Source: Melitaea cinxia
Taxonomy: Eukaryota; Arthropoda; Insecta; Lepidoptera; Nymphalidae
Direction: 5' to 3'
Length of the DNA stretch: 64,000 nt
Assembly: GCF_905220565.1 (NCBI RefSeq)
Contig: NC_059398.1
Coordinates: forward strand, 18,683,210 to 18,747,209
The notes under the pieces were generated by a model, which saw nothing but the letters and a program-made list of their open reading frames with translations, was not told the DNA's origin and ran no database searches. Each line of letters starts with the position of its first letter. The first letter of the stretch is position 1. The position numbers were made by a program, and so were the translations under genes. Shown one piece after another: positions 1-12,694 of this stretch.

Positions 1-2940
1 ATCTCATTATGAAACCCTCAGGGAATCCTTTCTAATACGTTTTTATGTAAAAAATTATTCTTTGCTAAGAAACCGATAAAATCATCCATCATTATTTAAA
101 AAAAAACTTCCTTGTTTTTTCATTATGATCTCAAAAATTTCCATGTTTATTATTTCTACTGTAATAAAAATTAATAAGGAAGCTTTTAAAAAAAATAAAC
201 AACGTTAATTTAACATCCCACAGTTTTCACTGAAGTTATTTAAAATACAAAGAAATATTGTTACTTTGTACCGCGTCCATCAAAACGCGCGAGTTACTCG
301 CATACTCCCAACCTACCTAATTGTAGCTGTGTGGCTAAACAATTCCATGAGTCTGGAACTGTGCCAGCGGCACATGCAATGACATTGTTAACTATACAAA
401 CGTTTAGTTAACATTCTGAAATGTATCCGTTTAAATTTATTCAGACCTTACATTGTCGCTGTCAGCTTTCTGTTAGAATTACTGTCGATCAGAATTTCTG
501 AATTCAGGTTTTGTTTTTTTGCGTCGCAATGTATGATTCTGATACCAACAATAAAGATATTTCAGAAAAAAATATATCTGAAAACTCAAATAAAATTGAA
601 AGAAAGAAGGCGTAGAAAGTAGGCGTAATTTTGATTGTGTCTGGTAAGAAGTATTTTAATTAATTATCTTCTAATATTACACAAATATATCTTAATTTAC
701 TTATCTTATTTATATGCGTGTGTGTGTCAAATACATGTTAGTGGGTGTAATGTTTTTTTTATTGGTTTAATATGTTTTTATACATAATTAAAAAATATAT
801 TGGCATTCTGCAGTCCTTCTCTATATAAACTATAAATGTGCGAAATTCCCTACTCATCCGTCAGCGCAATTTTCGTAAAAAGGAATACAAAAATTTTGTT
901 TCGCTTATTAATATGTAGATATTTATCACTTTGAAGTAATCTTACAGAAATAATACGTAAACCTATCTTAGCATCTTCACATTCGCAACTACGAATTGCG
1001 AACTCGTACTAAAGGGGATAAACGAGATTACCTCGCTTTACTGTCTATTTTATGTTTCTGTCTAAATCTAGTATCTATAAGAAAAACCTTGGATTTTCAA
1101 ATACCGTAACTTGTATACTATATTCTTTTACATTAGCATGTTTGAAATTGTTTGAATTGAATTGAAATGTTTCTTTGTGAGCATTTGTTTGGGCTGTGCT
1201 TAGAACTGGCGGCGTTCATAGCAAGTTTCACCAAACTTCCACCACCACCATCTTCTAGCGGAATTGTGGCGATATTTAGACACACATATCGTCTTTATCT
1301 GATGATTTACAGCCTTTTTTTTTTACTTTTCCAATACATAGAAATTTACGCACTCAGTACAAACACATATATAAAAATACAGGCTTAATAACTGGCACAT
1401 AACTTCTCAAAGCAGAGACCATTATCAATGATATATATATTTTTGGCCCACTGATCTCCAGGCAGTGCGTCAAATATGTGATCATCATAAATCTTTCAAC
1501 ACATAAACACGTCTACTGCGAAATAAGTAATTATTTTTTATGAAATAAGAAGTCTATCCGAAAAGTATTCCAAACTTCAAAAATCAAAATTAAAGTCCCC
1601 TCAAAACACACATCAATAAAAAGGACTGAAATTATCAAGAATTCAATTAGGATTCAGTTGTTCAATTCCATAATCTCATGACTCACGTAATGAGTATCTA
1701 CGTTTTAATTCAGACGTAAGGGCAGGTTACTGACAACACGATGTTTATAAAACTCTGAAAGTTTGCATTAGCATAATATTTGGATCCATTAAAATTTATA
1801 AACAGTGTATGTTGATTTTTGTTTTCAGTAAAAAAATACGATTTGTTAACATCTTAATACTGAAGGTTTGACTTCTGAGATCTTCCAGAACTCGGATTTA
1901 AACAGCTCACACTTGAAAACATGAACATATCTTAACTTTTATTATAAATCTAAAGAATTTATTTGTGTGTAATTTAAGGTCTACAATTTAATAGTCTAAA
2001 TTCGCCAGAATCAATATAGGTAAATATCTTTATTGATTACAATTCTTCTCTCGACCGTCCCCACCTGTTTCCATTTACGTATTTAATTATACCATTTCAC
2101 GAAAAAGGCCACAACAAAAAAGGTTTTAAATATCGTGTAACGTTCATTTAACAAGTTTGTTGTTCGATATAAATCTCTTGATTTATCGGCAGCAGCGAGC
2201 GACACTAATTAACTGGACCTTGAAGACGAGCGCTCTCGGCGCGCCGATCACCACACAAGGACGGAACTACGTAAATTGCTTGAAACAATATCCTTTATTG
2301 GTTAACTATAATTCCACATATTACGTTACGTACGGAAGATGTTAATATATGCAGTAACTGAGATTACAATTAGGCTGAGTCATATTTATGCATTATTAAT
2401 TATTAATTATGGTGCCTCAAGGGACTACTCGCTGTTGTGCCATTAACTCGATATTTTAGGATTAATATTAACCATTAACTAACTTTAGTTATTCTGAATT
2501 ATTTATGTTGGCCCCATATCAAGCTTTGTTGGACATGTAATTTATTCTTACAATTTTTTGACTGTATAATATTTTCATGATTATTACACAATATTATTGT
2601 CGGGTAGCCGTTTTCATGATATTACGCTACTTTTTTAGTTGCTAAATCCGTCTTAACTATTCTTGTCGAGGTCGAAGGTTAAGTCGAAGTTTAATCAAAT
2701 GTATGTACATTAATTTAAGAACAGATAAAATTGTATGTACACTAATTTTTTGCGAGTTCTTACTTTTAAGCACCCAATTCATCAAGGACGAATAAATGGT
2801 TTCTTCAAACTCATTACGTTTTTCTTGTGAAAACGTATTTTTTTCTAATTAAAAGGTGGAATATTTAATTGAAACGAACTTTAATATATAAAATAATAAT
2901 GACAGAAAAAGATGTAAAAAGTTGTAATTAGTTTTCAACC
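1..2940. other. Unique AT-rich DNA, no gene seen
   Basis: Apart from the family M repeat at 708-925 I see no recognisable feature. Short open frames here (for example 1167-1388 and 2157-2345) have no coding character. A GC-rich patch with GGCGCGCC occurs near 2230-2260. Confidence 0.55.
708..925 (+). repeat. Family M repeat
   Basis: Matches 24440-24655: GTGTGTCAAATACA, TCTATATAAACTATAA-GTGCG and CGTAAAAAGGRATACAAA are shared in order. Confidence 0.6.
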
Positions 2941-2944
2941 AGCC

Positions 2945-3240
2945 CCCACCAGCAAACTTACGTACATCGTTGGTCCAACGACTCGGAGAGTGTACCACAC
3001 TGCGTTTGCCAACACGCGGTCTTCACTCCAGGACTCGTCTGCTCCAACGGCCATCGGTCCTGCGTCAGAGGTGATTCACTGCCACTTCTACTTGCTTATT
3101 CTATAAGCTATATGGGTTAGTTTTTTCTTCCGCTGATAGCCTCATTTCTGATCCCCAAGCATAACCCTTTGTACAAGTCCCTTCGTCATTTTCCAAGTCT
3201 CGGCACCGAATGTCAAAACAAGCAGGAAGCAATGCTCAAA
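2945..3240 (-). mobile_element. RTE-clade LINE fragment, decayed
   Basis: The minus strand matches the coding part of 42780-43040 (for example GAGACCGCGTCTTGG-like and CAACGATGTACGTAAG segments) with many changes. It continues slightly further 5' in the ORF than the 42.7-kb copy and lacks the 3' tail. Confidence 0.65.
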
Positions 3241-3293
3241 GACTTTTCTCTTCAAGAATTAATCTTCGAAGTGAATCCGAGTGAAGGACCACT

Positions 3294-3390
3294 ATCATCA
3301 TTATCACTCATCATCATCACTTCAGCCTATCACAGTATACTGCTGGACATAGGCCTCCACAAGTTCGCGCTAAAAATCATCGCCAAAACC
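3294..3390 (-). mobile_element. LINE or SINE 3' tail with (ATG)n end
   Basis: The minus strand reads CGCGAACTTGTGGAGGCCTA then TGTCCAGCAGTATACTG and a (GATGAT)n run. Confidence 0.65.
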
Positions 3391-3771
3391 CATGTACCCA
3401 CCACACAAGAACCACTATACTTAATCCAATTTTTTTTTTTTTTTTTATAACCAGAAAAAACAATCATTTAACAACTCATTATTTTTTGAAATTTGTCACA
3501 AATAGTTCAGTTATTCAATACGTCGTGGATAAACGTATAGCTTTGCCTCTATTAGGTTCGTTTTCAATCAATCACAGTATGTGTTTAAGTAAGGCGCGTG
3601 CTAATTGAATCTCCTTAAAGACACTCGGATCAATGTCCATTAAGGTCTTACAGTAGGGATGAGCACTACTAGTTCTTGATATTTTAATAAATTCCTTGTT
3701 TTGATTGATCGCTTAAAATTCAGTAAAACTTAAGTAAATAATTGTGGTTTAATGAAACAAAATATATAATA

Positions 3772-3965
3772 TCTATATATAAATCACAAAAAAAAACTCG
3801 TGATAAGTCCTATTTAAGTGACTGTTCAGATGTATGTTTTTTTTTGTTTAAACGCGCTAATTTCTAGTTCAAACTGAAAAATTATTTTTGTGTTGGATGG
3901 CCGATTCACCCATTAAGACTATTTTTACTTTAATTAAAGCGTATGAAACCGCAGGGCACTGCTAG
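3772..3965 (+). mobile_element. Short Helitron-like element
   Basis: Starts A|TCTATATATAAATCAC, contains TTTAAACGCGCTAATTTCTA as in the 28.2-kb Helitron, and ends CACTGCTAG|T. The hairpin is weak. Length is 194 bp. Confidence 0.6.
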
Positions 3966-4104
3966 TAATTTAATATTTATAGTAATAATTTTATATATTT
4001 CATGGAAGAAAAATATTTCCTCTTTTCCCTTGTATTAAAACAAATAATATTTATATACAAAGATATTTTTTTATTCTATAACAAATTACATAAATAGTGA
4101 TAGT

Positions 4105-4178
4105 CAGTCAATCAGTCAGTTCAGCCTATTGCAGTCTACTGCTGGACATAGGCCTGCCCAAGTTCGCGCCAGATAGGA
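4105..4178 (-). mobile_element. RTE LINE 3' tail with (TGAC)n end
   Basis: The minus strand reads GCGCGAACTTGGGCAGGCCT then ATGTCCAGCAGTAGACTGC and a (TGACTGAT)n tail. Confidence 0.65.
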
Positions 4179-4286
4179 TAGGATAAAAGTAAATACATTA
4201 GAGTCGTACTTATCACAACAGCACCGTGGGAAAAAGTTAATACACACAGCCTGCGCCGTGATATAGAACTTAATGCTGTTTTTATT

Positions 4287-4522
4287 ATAAGCTAGATCGC
4301 CAAACAAGCGTGCGGTTCACCTGACGATAAGAGATTACCGTAGCTATAGACGCCTGAAACACCATTAACCGCCGACCCTACCTCCAAGCCTCCCAAGAGC
4401 TCTGGTCACCTTACTCACCTCGGAAACACAACACTGAAAACAGTATTACTTAGCTGTGATCTTCTGCAAGGTCGAGGTACTTACCCAGTCGGGCTGCTCA
4501 AGATTTTGAGCACGACATAACC
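4287..4522 (+). repeat. Family D interspersed repeat
   Basis: Conserved blocks: GCAAACAAGCGTACGG-like start, CACCTGATGGTAAGCG-like, GCGTTGCCGACCC-like, AGCTGTGATCTTCTG and CCAGTCGGGCTGCTC. I do not recognise the class. Confidence 0.65.
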
Positions 4523-4869
4523 TTGAGTTAAAAATGCTTACTTACAATGGATAACCATCAGTGTTCCCATTTCATTCTCAACGTAAATTAACTTACAAGA
4601 TTGGTTGAGTAATATAAAAAATAAACCGTAAACAATAAAATATTCAAGGAAACTATAAACTATACACTTTAAGGTACAGTTTATATTTAGTACTGAATGG
4701 TAGTGATTTTATACGTGATTCAGTATTGTGTTCGAGGAACATAACTAGTTCGGGAACTGAACTGTTTCAGAGAAATGTAGGAAACGTCACTGTTAATTTT
4801 GAAGTGTTACAAATTCTGTGTTATTACCAATTTCTATTATTCATCTCTTAGCAATAATAATAAGTTTTC

Positions 4870-5232
4870 GCTTCAGCCTATAATATCCCACTACTGGGCA
4901 TAGGCCTCTTTCCCCATGTAGGAGAAGGAACGAAGATTAATCCACCACGCTGCTCCAATGTGGGTTGGCGGATATATTCCCTACTATGAGTAACGATCGC
5001 TATCAGATGTACATGATAACAACCGGGACCGACAGCTTAACGTGCTCTCCGAGGCACGGTGGGGAGACCCACTAAGACTGCACAAACACCCACGGCAAAC
5101 ACCTGTATGGCCAATACTTAATTATACTTAATTAAAAAAAATAATGTTTGTCGTGTGCGGGGATCGAACCTGCAACCGCCAGCGCAACAGCTACAATCCA
5201 TAGCTGTGACCGCTGCGCCAACGTGGCGTTTA
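4870..5232 (-). mobile_element. tRNA-derived SINE (family C), near full length
   Basis: On the minus strand the tRNA-like head (5232 down to about 5155) contains an A-box-like GTTGGCGCAGCGGTCACAGC and a perfect B box GGTTCGATCCC. The body and the tail AGGCCTATGCCCAGTAGTGG then TATTATAGGCTGAAG follow. The tail resembles the 3' end of the RTE LINE at 42695-43045. The open frames crossing this region are chance readings of the SINE. Confidence 0.8.
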
Positions 5233-5239
5233 ATATTAA

Positions 5240-5960
5240 TAAATACATATTCTTTTTTACAGTAAAGGATTTCATAGCATATGGACGTAAGCAACACCAG
5301 GAGCACTGCACGCGCATTACCCTATCTCCAAACTTCTTCAGAAACTCTGGATACCTTACCCACCCCAGGAACACGACACTACTTCAACTGAGGTACTTCA
5401 ATAATCGATCTTCAGGCTTTGAACGAGATATTAGACGCTTTGTTCTACCTCATGTTTATTTATTATAACCATTGATTTGATACGAAATATTTAATGTATT
5501 AAAATAATAAATACCCATAACTAACGAAATATTAGTCTCTTGCAGATGCGATCAATTAAACAAGTCTGTTAATGACAAGCTGATATCTTTATTTCAACTT
5601 AAGATGAATAGACTTTATGAAATGAGGAGAAACATTAAATATAGAACTGTCTTCAGCAATTATATTTCAAAATGAATTGAAGTTGAATTTATGTGACAGA
5701 TTTAATTAGTGGCAACACGGAAATATGAAATTCTAAAATATTTTCGTTGTTTGTCTATAAAGTTTTCCGAATGAGGTTAGCTATAAGTGTGTATTTTATA
5801 GGGTCGCTGTGCCGGAGAAGAACACTCATAGGATGGGAATCAAATTCCCTTAGAACGTTTTTAGTGCGAGATTCAAAAAAGTCAAACTGTAACATTTGAC
5901 ATAACGTTAAAAAAAAATTAGCGTTTGCTAATTGTTTTCATAAAAAAAAATTACACTTTT
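5240..5960. other. AT-rich DNA, no gene seen
   Basis: A degenerate repeat-like stretch (5285-5400, CACCCCAGGAACACGACACT, weakly like family D) is followed by unique sequence. Confidence 0.45.
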
Positions 5961-5966
5961 TTAATA

Positions 5967-6140
5967 CAAATATACTTTATTGCACAACCAGAAACAATAC
6001 ATGTAACATGAAAGAAAAAGAAACAAGCAAGAAAAAAAAATAATAACAAAAAAAGGGATGTACAAAAGGCGATCTTATCGCTAAAGAGCGATCTCTTCCA
6101 GACAACCTTTAGAAAAAGGACATGAATAAGAATAAAGCGG
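5967..6140 (-). mobile_element. 5'-truncated LINE 3' UTR (Jockey-like family), minus strand
   Basis: Reversed, it reads GAAGAGATCGCTCTTTAGCG, then GATAAGATCGCC and a Lys/Asn-rich AT tail. It is homologous to 39003-39090, with no coding sequence left. It probably represents dead-on-arrival LINE insertions. Confidence 0.5.
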
Positions 6141-7574
6141 CACAGAGGTGTGGTGTTTCAAATTTGAATATATCGACTTAAGCGCAATTGGCGGAAAATA
6201 CGTGGATTCCAAAAATAAAAATAATCACTACTTCTTACTATTGTTAGTGCAAGAATTAAATATTTGAAGGATTTCTTTTAAATTAGAAATCAGCTTAAAT
6301 AATATCCTCAACAACTTCTTTGTATTAACAAAATAAATAAATACAAACAAAGCAAAATATGCATCGCGTCGCAATGAACAGCTGACCTAACAAGTAAGTC
6401 GTTGTAGCACCCATATCAATTGCGATCAAAGCTCAATTCGCATACAAATACACTGCTCCACGCACCTTATAAGGAGTCCCGCGAAGTGACACCCCCACTC
6501 TTTTATTCAAAACACCATGATCTAAATAAACACGGATGTTGTCTAATGCGCTTTGCATGGCTAATCGATGCGGTGGCAGCATAAGACATCTGCACTATCT
6601 TTAAATTCAAAGCAGTGAGTGCATTTGTATACGAAATTACTATGTTTGACGTGATTCTCTTTATGTATTAAATCGAATTAGTAACATTGTATGGTTCCAT
6701 TTAAATATTAATACAATTTTAATGATATGGTTTATATGTAAAACAATATGGCGTTTGCACTATTGCATTACAGAAAATGACCAACAGCAAACATTTTAAA
6801 TATCCAGTTTTACTTTTGCCTAGAGGATATATTTTTCAAATTAACTGCAGAGTTTATCGTCGATTATTCTCTGTAGAATCTACATTCCGATCGGTGGTTT
6901 TACTTTTAAAAAATAATAATCACTTTTAATACTTTAATTTGTAAAATGACGATGCTTTTGAAGCCTATTTGAGTAAGGTTATTTTTCATCTTGATTTTGA
7001 TCAATCAATAAGTACCTAAACCTAGAAAGATTAAAAAAATAATACTATTGCAAGATTCGTATTTCATTTCTTAAAGAAAAAAAAAATGTACGAAGTTTAT
7101 AATTATTAGTAGTAATTAGTAGTAGAGAGAGTACGGATTATCTTCGGGAGGTGTCAAAATAAAAAGAAAGCTCGGATCGTTTTTTTTTTTAATTCTATTT
7201 TAGATCTGAGTGATTCCGATTAAAAAGGGCACAAATTGTGATTGAGGGCCTTCGGCCTTTTTAACATCTGTACATTTTAGATTCATCCGATTTATCCCTT
7301 GCAATTAATTATATTTAATCCTAAACAATTTTCAATCGCCTTTAAAATAAGGAGCCAATGTCATTATGATGTCATTCTAGATCATAGCTTACATTAGATT
7401 AAAGCCACAGTTGAGTCATGGAAGAAACGTCACGAACGACGTTTGAGTATAAATTGGAGCGTCGCCTTGCGGGTAGTTTTTGAGCTATCCCTAATAACGC
7501 GTATTGAATAAAGTTGTACTGCATTGATAATGCCCTTATTGTCGATGTAAATTACAGTGGTTTAGTTTTTTTTT
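6141..7574. other. AT-rich DNA, no gene seen
   Basis: It holds only the old family T copy. The rest shows no repeat shared within the window and no coding signal. Confidence 0.5.
6860..7010 (+). repeat. Family T repeat, diverged
   Basis: TCTCTGTAGAATCTACATTC and TTATTTTTCATCTTGATTTT. An older copy of the same tail family. A still weaker match lies at 33240-33380 in reverse. Confidence 0.5.
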
Positions 7575-7715
7575 TTTAAGTGAACTTTCTTTTGGCGCAT
7601 GAGGATAAAAATTTACGGATGAAACGGCAACGTTTTTATCAGACTTAAAAATTAATTTGCCAACGAAGTTTCGCTTCTGACATGTGTACTTTGTACGCAA
7701 GCACTTTTTTTTGAG
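7575..7715 (+). repeat. Family K repeat
   Basis: Shares GAGGATAAAAATTTACGGAT, ACGGCAACGTTTTTATC and TTCTGACATG-TGTACTTTGT with 49050-49260. Confidence 0.52.
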
Positions 7716-7784
7716 AACAAAAATAATGATTAGCCATGAATAACTAATACTATCCCTTTTGTGACACTCTTATAAATTTAGAAA

Positions 7785-8056
7785 CTGAGGTTGAGCGGAG
7801 CAGAAAATTTTCTGCTCAAAATATGGAGCAGCACGACTGGGGAAGTACCTCGACCTTACAGAAGATCACAGCTAAATAGTACTATTTTTAGGCAGTGTTG
7901 TATTCCTGTTGGTGAGTAAGTTGACCAGAGTTCCTGGGGGAAATAGGGGCTATGATTGGCAACGCGCGTGCGATGCTTCTGGTGTTGCAGGCGTCTATAA
8001 GCTACGGCAATCGTGTACCATCAGGTGAGGCGTACTCTTGCTTGGCGATCTAGTTA
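7785..8056 (-). repeat. Family D repeat, bordered by a Helitron
   Basis: The minus copy runs from CTGAGGTTGAGCGGAGCAG to CTTGGCGATCTAGTTA. A Helitron inserted at 8057. Confidence 0.66.
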
Positions 8057-8368
8057 TCTAATATATAAAATTCTAGTGTCGCGGTGTTTGTAGTTAAACT
8101 CCTCCGAAACGGCTTGACCGATTCTCATGAAATTTGTGTGCATATTGGGTAGGTCTGAGAATCGAACAACATATATTTTTCATCCCCCTAAATATTGAGG
8201 GTAGTCCACCCCAATTTTTTTTTCTTTTTTAGATAAATTATTTATTTTTTATTTTATTATGACTTGCCGTTAAAAAATCCATACAACGCTAAATTTTCAC
8301 CCTTCTACCACCAACCCCTATTTTTAAATAGCCTTTAGCGGCAAGACAACGTTTGCCGAGTCAGCGAG
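8057..8368 (+). mobile_element. Non-autonomous Helitron (family G), 312 bp
   Basis: Begins A|TCTAATATATAAAATTC and ends CAGCGAG|T, where CTAG has become CGAG. It shares its body (CTCCTCCGAAACGGCTTGAC, then a GATTCTCA block) with 46665-46867 and 49769-50083. It inserted at the edge of a family D repeat (7785-8056). Confidence 0.78.
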
Positions 8369-8861
8369 TATATGTATATAAAAAAACCATCGTAACATCA
8401 CAAGAACATACAAATCATTTGACTAACACTAAAATATATTGTGAATTCTGCTGTGATTGTCATCAAAGTAATTTCGGATGTCAATAACAAAATATTCCCT
8501 TAATTAAAGTCGCGGCTCCGACACTTGGAATAAATTAAAACGCAATTATTGAGAGCCACTCAACAATACCTTGCGTCCTGCTCTGTACTGTCTGTCTTGC
8601 TCGTGTGCACTCGACGTGCCCGTGCATAGATACAGGCGATTCGTTTTTATTTACACAGAAGTGAGATCGCAATTGAGGTCTGCAAATATAAACAGTTACC
8701 TACGTTCTTTGAATGTCATCAAATTAATTTTGAGAAGCTACTTGCAAATACTTTCCCGTTCTAAGTATAATCATACAAATATTTGTACTTTATTAGTACT
8801 TATACGGTATTTAAAGCGATTGATAAATTAACTAATAAGTAAATATCTTATAACTTAAACA

Positions 8862-9043
8862 GACGGTCGTCTGTTCCTAATGGTAAAAAACTTAATTTTT
8901 TTTTATGTTTGTGAGGTAACAACAGAATGTTATAGCTAAATAGTTATTATTTTTTTTTTTAGATGATCATACATAGAAATAACACATAAAAGTACAGATG
9001 TTACATCCAGACTTAGGCGGGAATCGAACACCCCGCGGAGCAT
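8862..9043 (-). mobile_element. SINE family S, diverged copy
   Basis: On the minus strand it shows GTGTTCGATTCCCGCC (B-box region), then GTCTGGATGTAA and the family 3' block TTAGGAACAGACGACCGTCT. Confidence 0.6.
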
Positions 9044-9149
9044 TCTATGTATAAGATATTAAAAGATTTAATATTGTTTATGTCTTTTTTCTTATGTAAT
9101 CGCATTTGTATGCATTAAATATGTTGTTGTTCCAATACAGTATAGAATA

Positions 9150-9186
9150 TATTGACACATGAACGAAGTCGCGGGAAAGCAGCTAG
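9150..9186 (+). mobile_element. Helitron 3'-end fragment
   Basis: AACGAAGTCGCGGGAAAGC followed by AGCTAG|T is the characteristic Helitron 3' end. I could not find a matching 5' end upstream. Confidence 0.45.
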
Positions 9187-9189
9187 TTA

Positions 9190-10190
9190 TATAACATAGA
9201 ACAATAGAAACGTACTAAATCTACAGAAACAATATAAAATTGGTTGGCAAGTAATTATAGGATCAATCGTGCCTTTTGTATTGTATTTCCGGTCAATTTC
9301 CCGAAACACCTGGACGAAAACTTTGATGCTATTTCGTCGTAGACTGATACGATATTGTAAGCAATTATGACCCTTATGAGTTGTATGTTAGTGAACATAT
9401 TTCTAACTGTTTAAGAGTCAACCTTAATGTTCAAACCTATTATCCTGCTCTGAATACGTTGTATAAGGAATAAACGGATATTAGATGTAAAGCCTTCATT
9501 ATAATAATAACGTCGTATTGTAAAGCTGTGTTTACTGAAGATAATTTATTTCAGATGTAAATAATATCGCGCAAAACATTTGCTTTAAAGTAACAATAAT
9601 GGTTTATAATTCACTCATAGCAGGGAACATATCCGCCAACCCGCAGTGGAGCAGCGAGGTGGATTAAGCTCCAATCCTTATCCTAAATGGAAAAGAGTCT
9701 TATGCCCAGTAGTGTAGTGCCCAGTTACAGACTGAATGCATGAATAGATTCAACTTTCTCCGATTTAAAAAAATTACGAGTTCACGGGAGGACTGTAACT
9801 ATGGTTCATAAAATAAAATCGTAACAAGTTGTTTCATTGTAATGAATGAAATTCGCGTAAGCATTAGAAAACAATAAATTAGCTGTATATTTCAAGCTCT
9901 GGTCACTTTTCAGTCTCGCATTTAAAACCAAGTAGGTAGATATATCAACTTAACATGGACTCAACGATTCCATCCGAATCTGTGTCTGTCGGGTCTACAA
10001 ACAAACGCACTAAGCACTCGAACGTCTAGACCACGACCATCAACAACAGTTTTTTGCATTTTTCAAATACTATAACACCGCATGAAGAAACAAACACGCA
10101 GAATCGCCACTATTAGTAGGCAATGTTTCAGACATTAAACTAAAATTTAAGACAGATATTTTGTACGACTTGACAACAGGTGTTAATCTA
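9190..10190. other. AT-rich DNA, no gene seen
   Basis: Contains the SINE fragment at 9615-9745. Nothing else is recognised. Confidence 0.5.
9615..9745 (+). mobile_element. SINE family C fragment (3' half)
   Basis: Plus-strand body from GGGAACATATCCGCCAACCC through the tail TATGCCCAGTAGTGTAGTGC. Confidence 0.6.
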
Positions 10191-10201
10191 GACAAGACAC
10201 T

Positions 10202-10364
10202 GCCAGGGCGAGGTGGCAAATGCTAGCGCGACCCCATCTCGCCCCACCCAGGCGGACGACTGCTCACACGTGGTGGTTTTTTAGTCAGTAGGAGTCTGAC
10301 ATAACCCTCTGGCGCCCCCGCGCTGGAGGGTATCCATGATGGATTTTCCCCACGTAAAAAAAGG
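10202..10364 (+). mobile_element. Short poly(A)-tailed retroposon (family H) with target duplication
   Basis: The 163-bp GC-rich unit begins near GCCAGGGCGAGGTGGC, contains GACCCCATCTCGCCCCACCC and GGAGTCTGACATAACCC, and ends in CACGT followed by A-run. The direct repeat CAAGACACT flanks it (10193-10201, 10365-10373). It is homologous to 45091-45250 and 58546-58693. Confidence 0.75.
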
Positions 10365-11058
10365 CAAGACACTATGAGATTTTGACTATTTTTTTTTTAT
10401 ACAATGATAGGCTTGCGTTTGACCACTATTTCACCTAATGATAAGTGAAAATGCGATCTAAGATGGAGCACGCTTACCTAGAAGTAACCTATTTACTCGC
10501 GACTTAAAGATCCCCAGGTTATAACTTTCTGGAAACACAGACACAGACTATACACTTACACACCAACATCCACTTGACATTGTTAACAACGAATCAAAAA
10601 AATTATCGTAGCCAACGTTAATGCTTCAGATACCCCTTTATCTCAAATAGCAGTCATAATTCACATCCCAAATAGACTCCTCCGCACGTGACCGCAGATC
10701 TTCTCGCCTCGTTTTGGCAGGATTTCAACCGTTTAGGCCAAAATTATGATATTTATCCAATATAAATATCATCTGGACCGCCATTTCGCAGAAATCGAAA
10801 CGATTATATTAACCGCGGTTGTAAAGCATTCGAACGATCCGGCTTTGAGATTTGGGAAATGTTTTCAATACAAAGGACCATCTATTTTCATAACTGAATA
10901 CACTTAACATATAATCAACGCCATGTATATCTAAGTTATCCTTAAACACTACTAAATTATGTAATTCTGCTAACATGAAATCAAGGATGTTTGTATTGTC
11001 TTTTTATATTTTTTTTTCCATATGTAAGCAAAATATAATAAACAAGTCCAGTTTTTTT

Positions 11059-11930
11059 AACCGACTTCCAAAAAAGGTCAAAATTCGATTGTATTTTTTT
11101 AACCGACTTCCAAAAAAGGAGAAGGTTCTCAATTCGACTGTATTTTTTTTTTATGTATGTTACATCAGAACTTTTTACCGGGTGAACCGATTTCAACAAA
11201 TTTTGTTTTAATCGAAAGGTCGTGTGTGCCAATTGGTCCCATTTAAATTTATTTGAGATCTAACAACTACTTTTCGAGTTATATCTAATAATGCGTTTTT
11301 ACTTGACGCTTTCTTCGTCGACCTACGTTGTATTATACTGCATAACTTTCTACTAGATGTACCGATTTTGATAATTCTTTTTTTTTGTTGGAAAAAGGAT
11401 ATCCCTAGTTTGGTACCATGATAAGGAAACCAGGATTTGAAACTCTCGAAAATCCGCAATAACTTTTTACTGGGTATACTGATTTTGATAAGTTTTGATT
11501 TAATCGAAAGCTGATGTTTATCATGTGGTCACATATAAATTTTATCGAGATCCGATAACTACTTTTTGAGTAATCTTTGATAACGCGTAGTTACTTGACT
11601 ATTTTTTCGTCGATCTACGTTTATTACTTGTCGATGTAATTGAAGTCGGTTTTTTTTTTCGTTTGCGAGCAAACACAATTATTAAAATGTATGTTACCTC
11701 AGAACTTTTGACTCGATGAACCGATTTCGATGATTTTTTTAATCGAAAGGTGGTGCGTGTTCTTTAGTCCAATTTAAATTTTATCGAGTTTAGATTTCTA
11801 CTTTTTGAGTAAAGTTTAAAAACGCGTATTAACTTGACTATTCTTTCGTCTACCTACGTTGTATTACTTGTCGATGTAATTGAAGTAGTTTTTTTTTAAG
11901 TTTGCGAGCAAGCACAATTACCATAAACTT
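11059..11930 (+). repeat. Family E element, duplicated in tandem at both ends
   Basis: The left end AACCGACTTCCAAAAAAGG appears twice 41 bp apart (11059, 11100). The right end TTGAAGTCGGTTTT is at 11640, followed by GCGAGCAAACACAATTA, then a second partial copy of the 3' half up to 11890 (TTGAAGTAGTT). The ends are inverted (AACCGACTTC/GAAGTCGGTT), as in a DNA transposon, but no transposase or clear target duplication is seen. Confidence 0.7.
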
Positions 11931-12487
11931 AAATATTGTTTGTCACCATATCAATTAACTTAATAGTGATAGACTTAAAAAGTTATTGGAGTCGCCTGAC
12001 ATTGATGAAGCCATAACGACTTGACCTCGGAGAAAATAATTAAATTTGAGGAAAAATTCCAGAAGCTTAACAAACGACGAAAGTTATATTGACTTTTCAC
12101 ATTCAACAGTTGGAAAGCGACCGGACGAAGTAGGTTGCTCGGAAACTGTGATAAATTACCTTTTAGAACTTGTTATTTCAATTTAAAATTTATTTCATTG
12201 AAGTAGATTTATCGATATGTTTTTGAATCGTTACTTACAACTCGATCAGTCACTATAGTTGTAATGTATAGTAGAATGCAAAACCTGTTGAGAAGAATTA
12301 ATCTGCAACGTGATCACGAGCTATATTTTTATATTTCATTATTTATATACGAATTATAATAAGAATTTTAATAAGAAATTAAAAATATAAAATTAATATA
12401 CGTATATAAGTCCTTACCATCCTTATATTGTAGAAGTCTTTATTGAACAAATTTTACAACTATTCATTATTAATTGAAGATTAAGAT

Positions 12488-12690
12488 TCAACCTGTAACA
12501 CCCCACTGCTGGGCATAGGCCTCTTTCTACATGTAGGAGAAGAGTCCGAGCTTAATCCGCCACGCTTAACGTGCTCTCCGAGGCACGGTGGGGTAACCTA
12601 CGAGAACAGACAACGTGACCAGAAAGAAATATTTGTACAAATACAAATGGCGCCTTCAGGTACACGCACTACTAAACCAGAGCGACTATA
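12488..12690 (-). mobile_element. SINE family C copy, internally deleted
   Basis: The tail AGGCCTATGCCCAGCAGTGG and part of the body (CACCGTGCCTCGGAGAGCAC) are present. The segment that normally lies between them (ACTGCGGGTTGG...) is missing. Confidence 0.65.
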
Positions 12691-12694
12691 TCAA

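Noticed and set aside
5148..5468. 106-codon plus frame with overlapping minus frames
   Set aside because: It runs through the antisense of a tRNA-derived SINE and its flank and has no protein features.
11208..11459. 83-codon minus frame (and a similar one at 24285-24536)
   Set aside because: They lie in family E repeats in both places and encode no recognisable domain.
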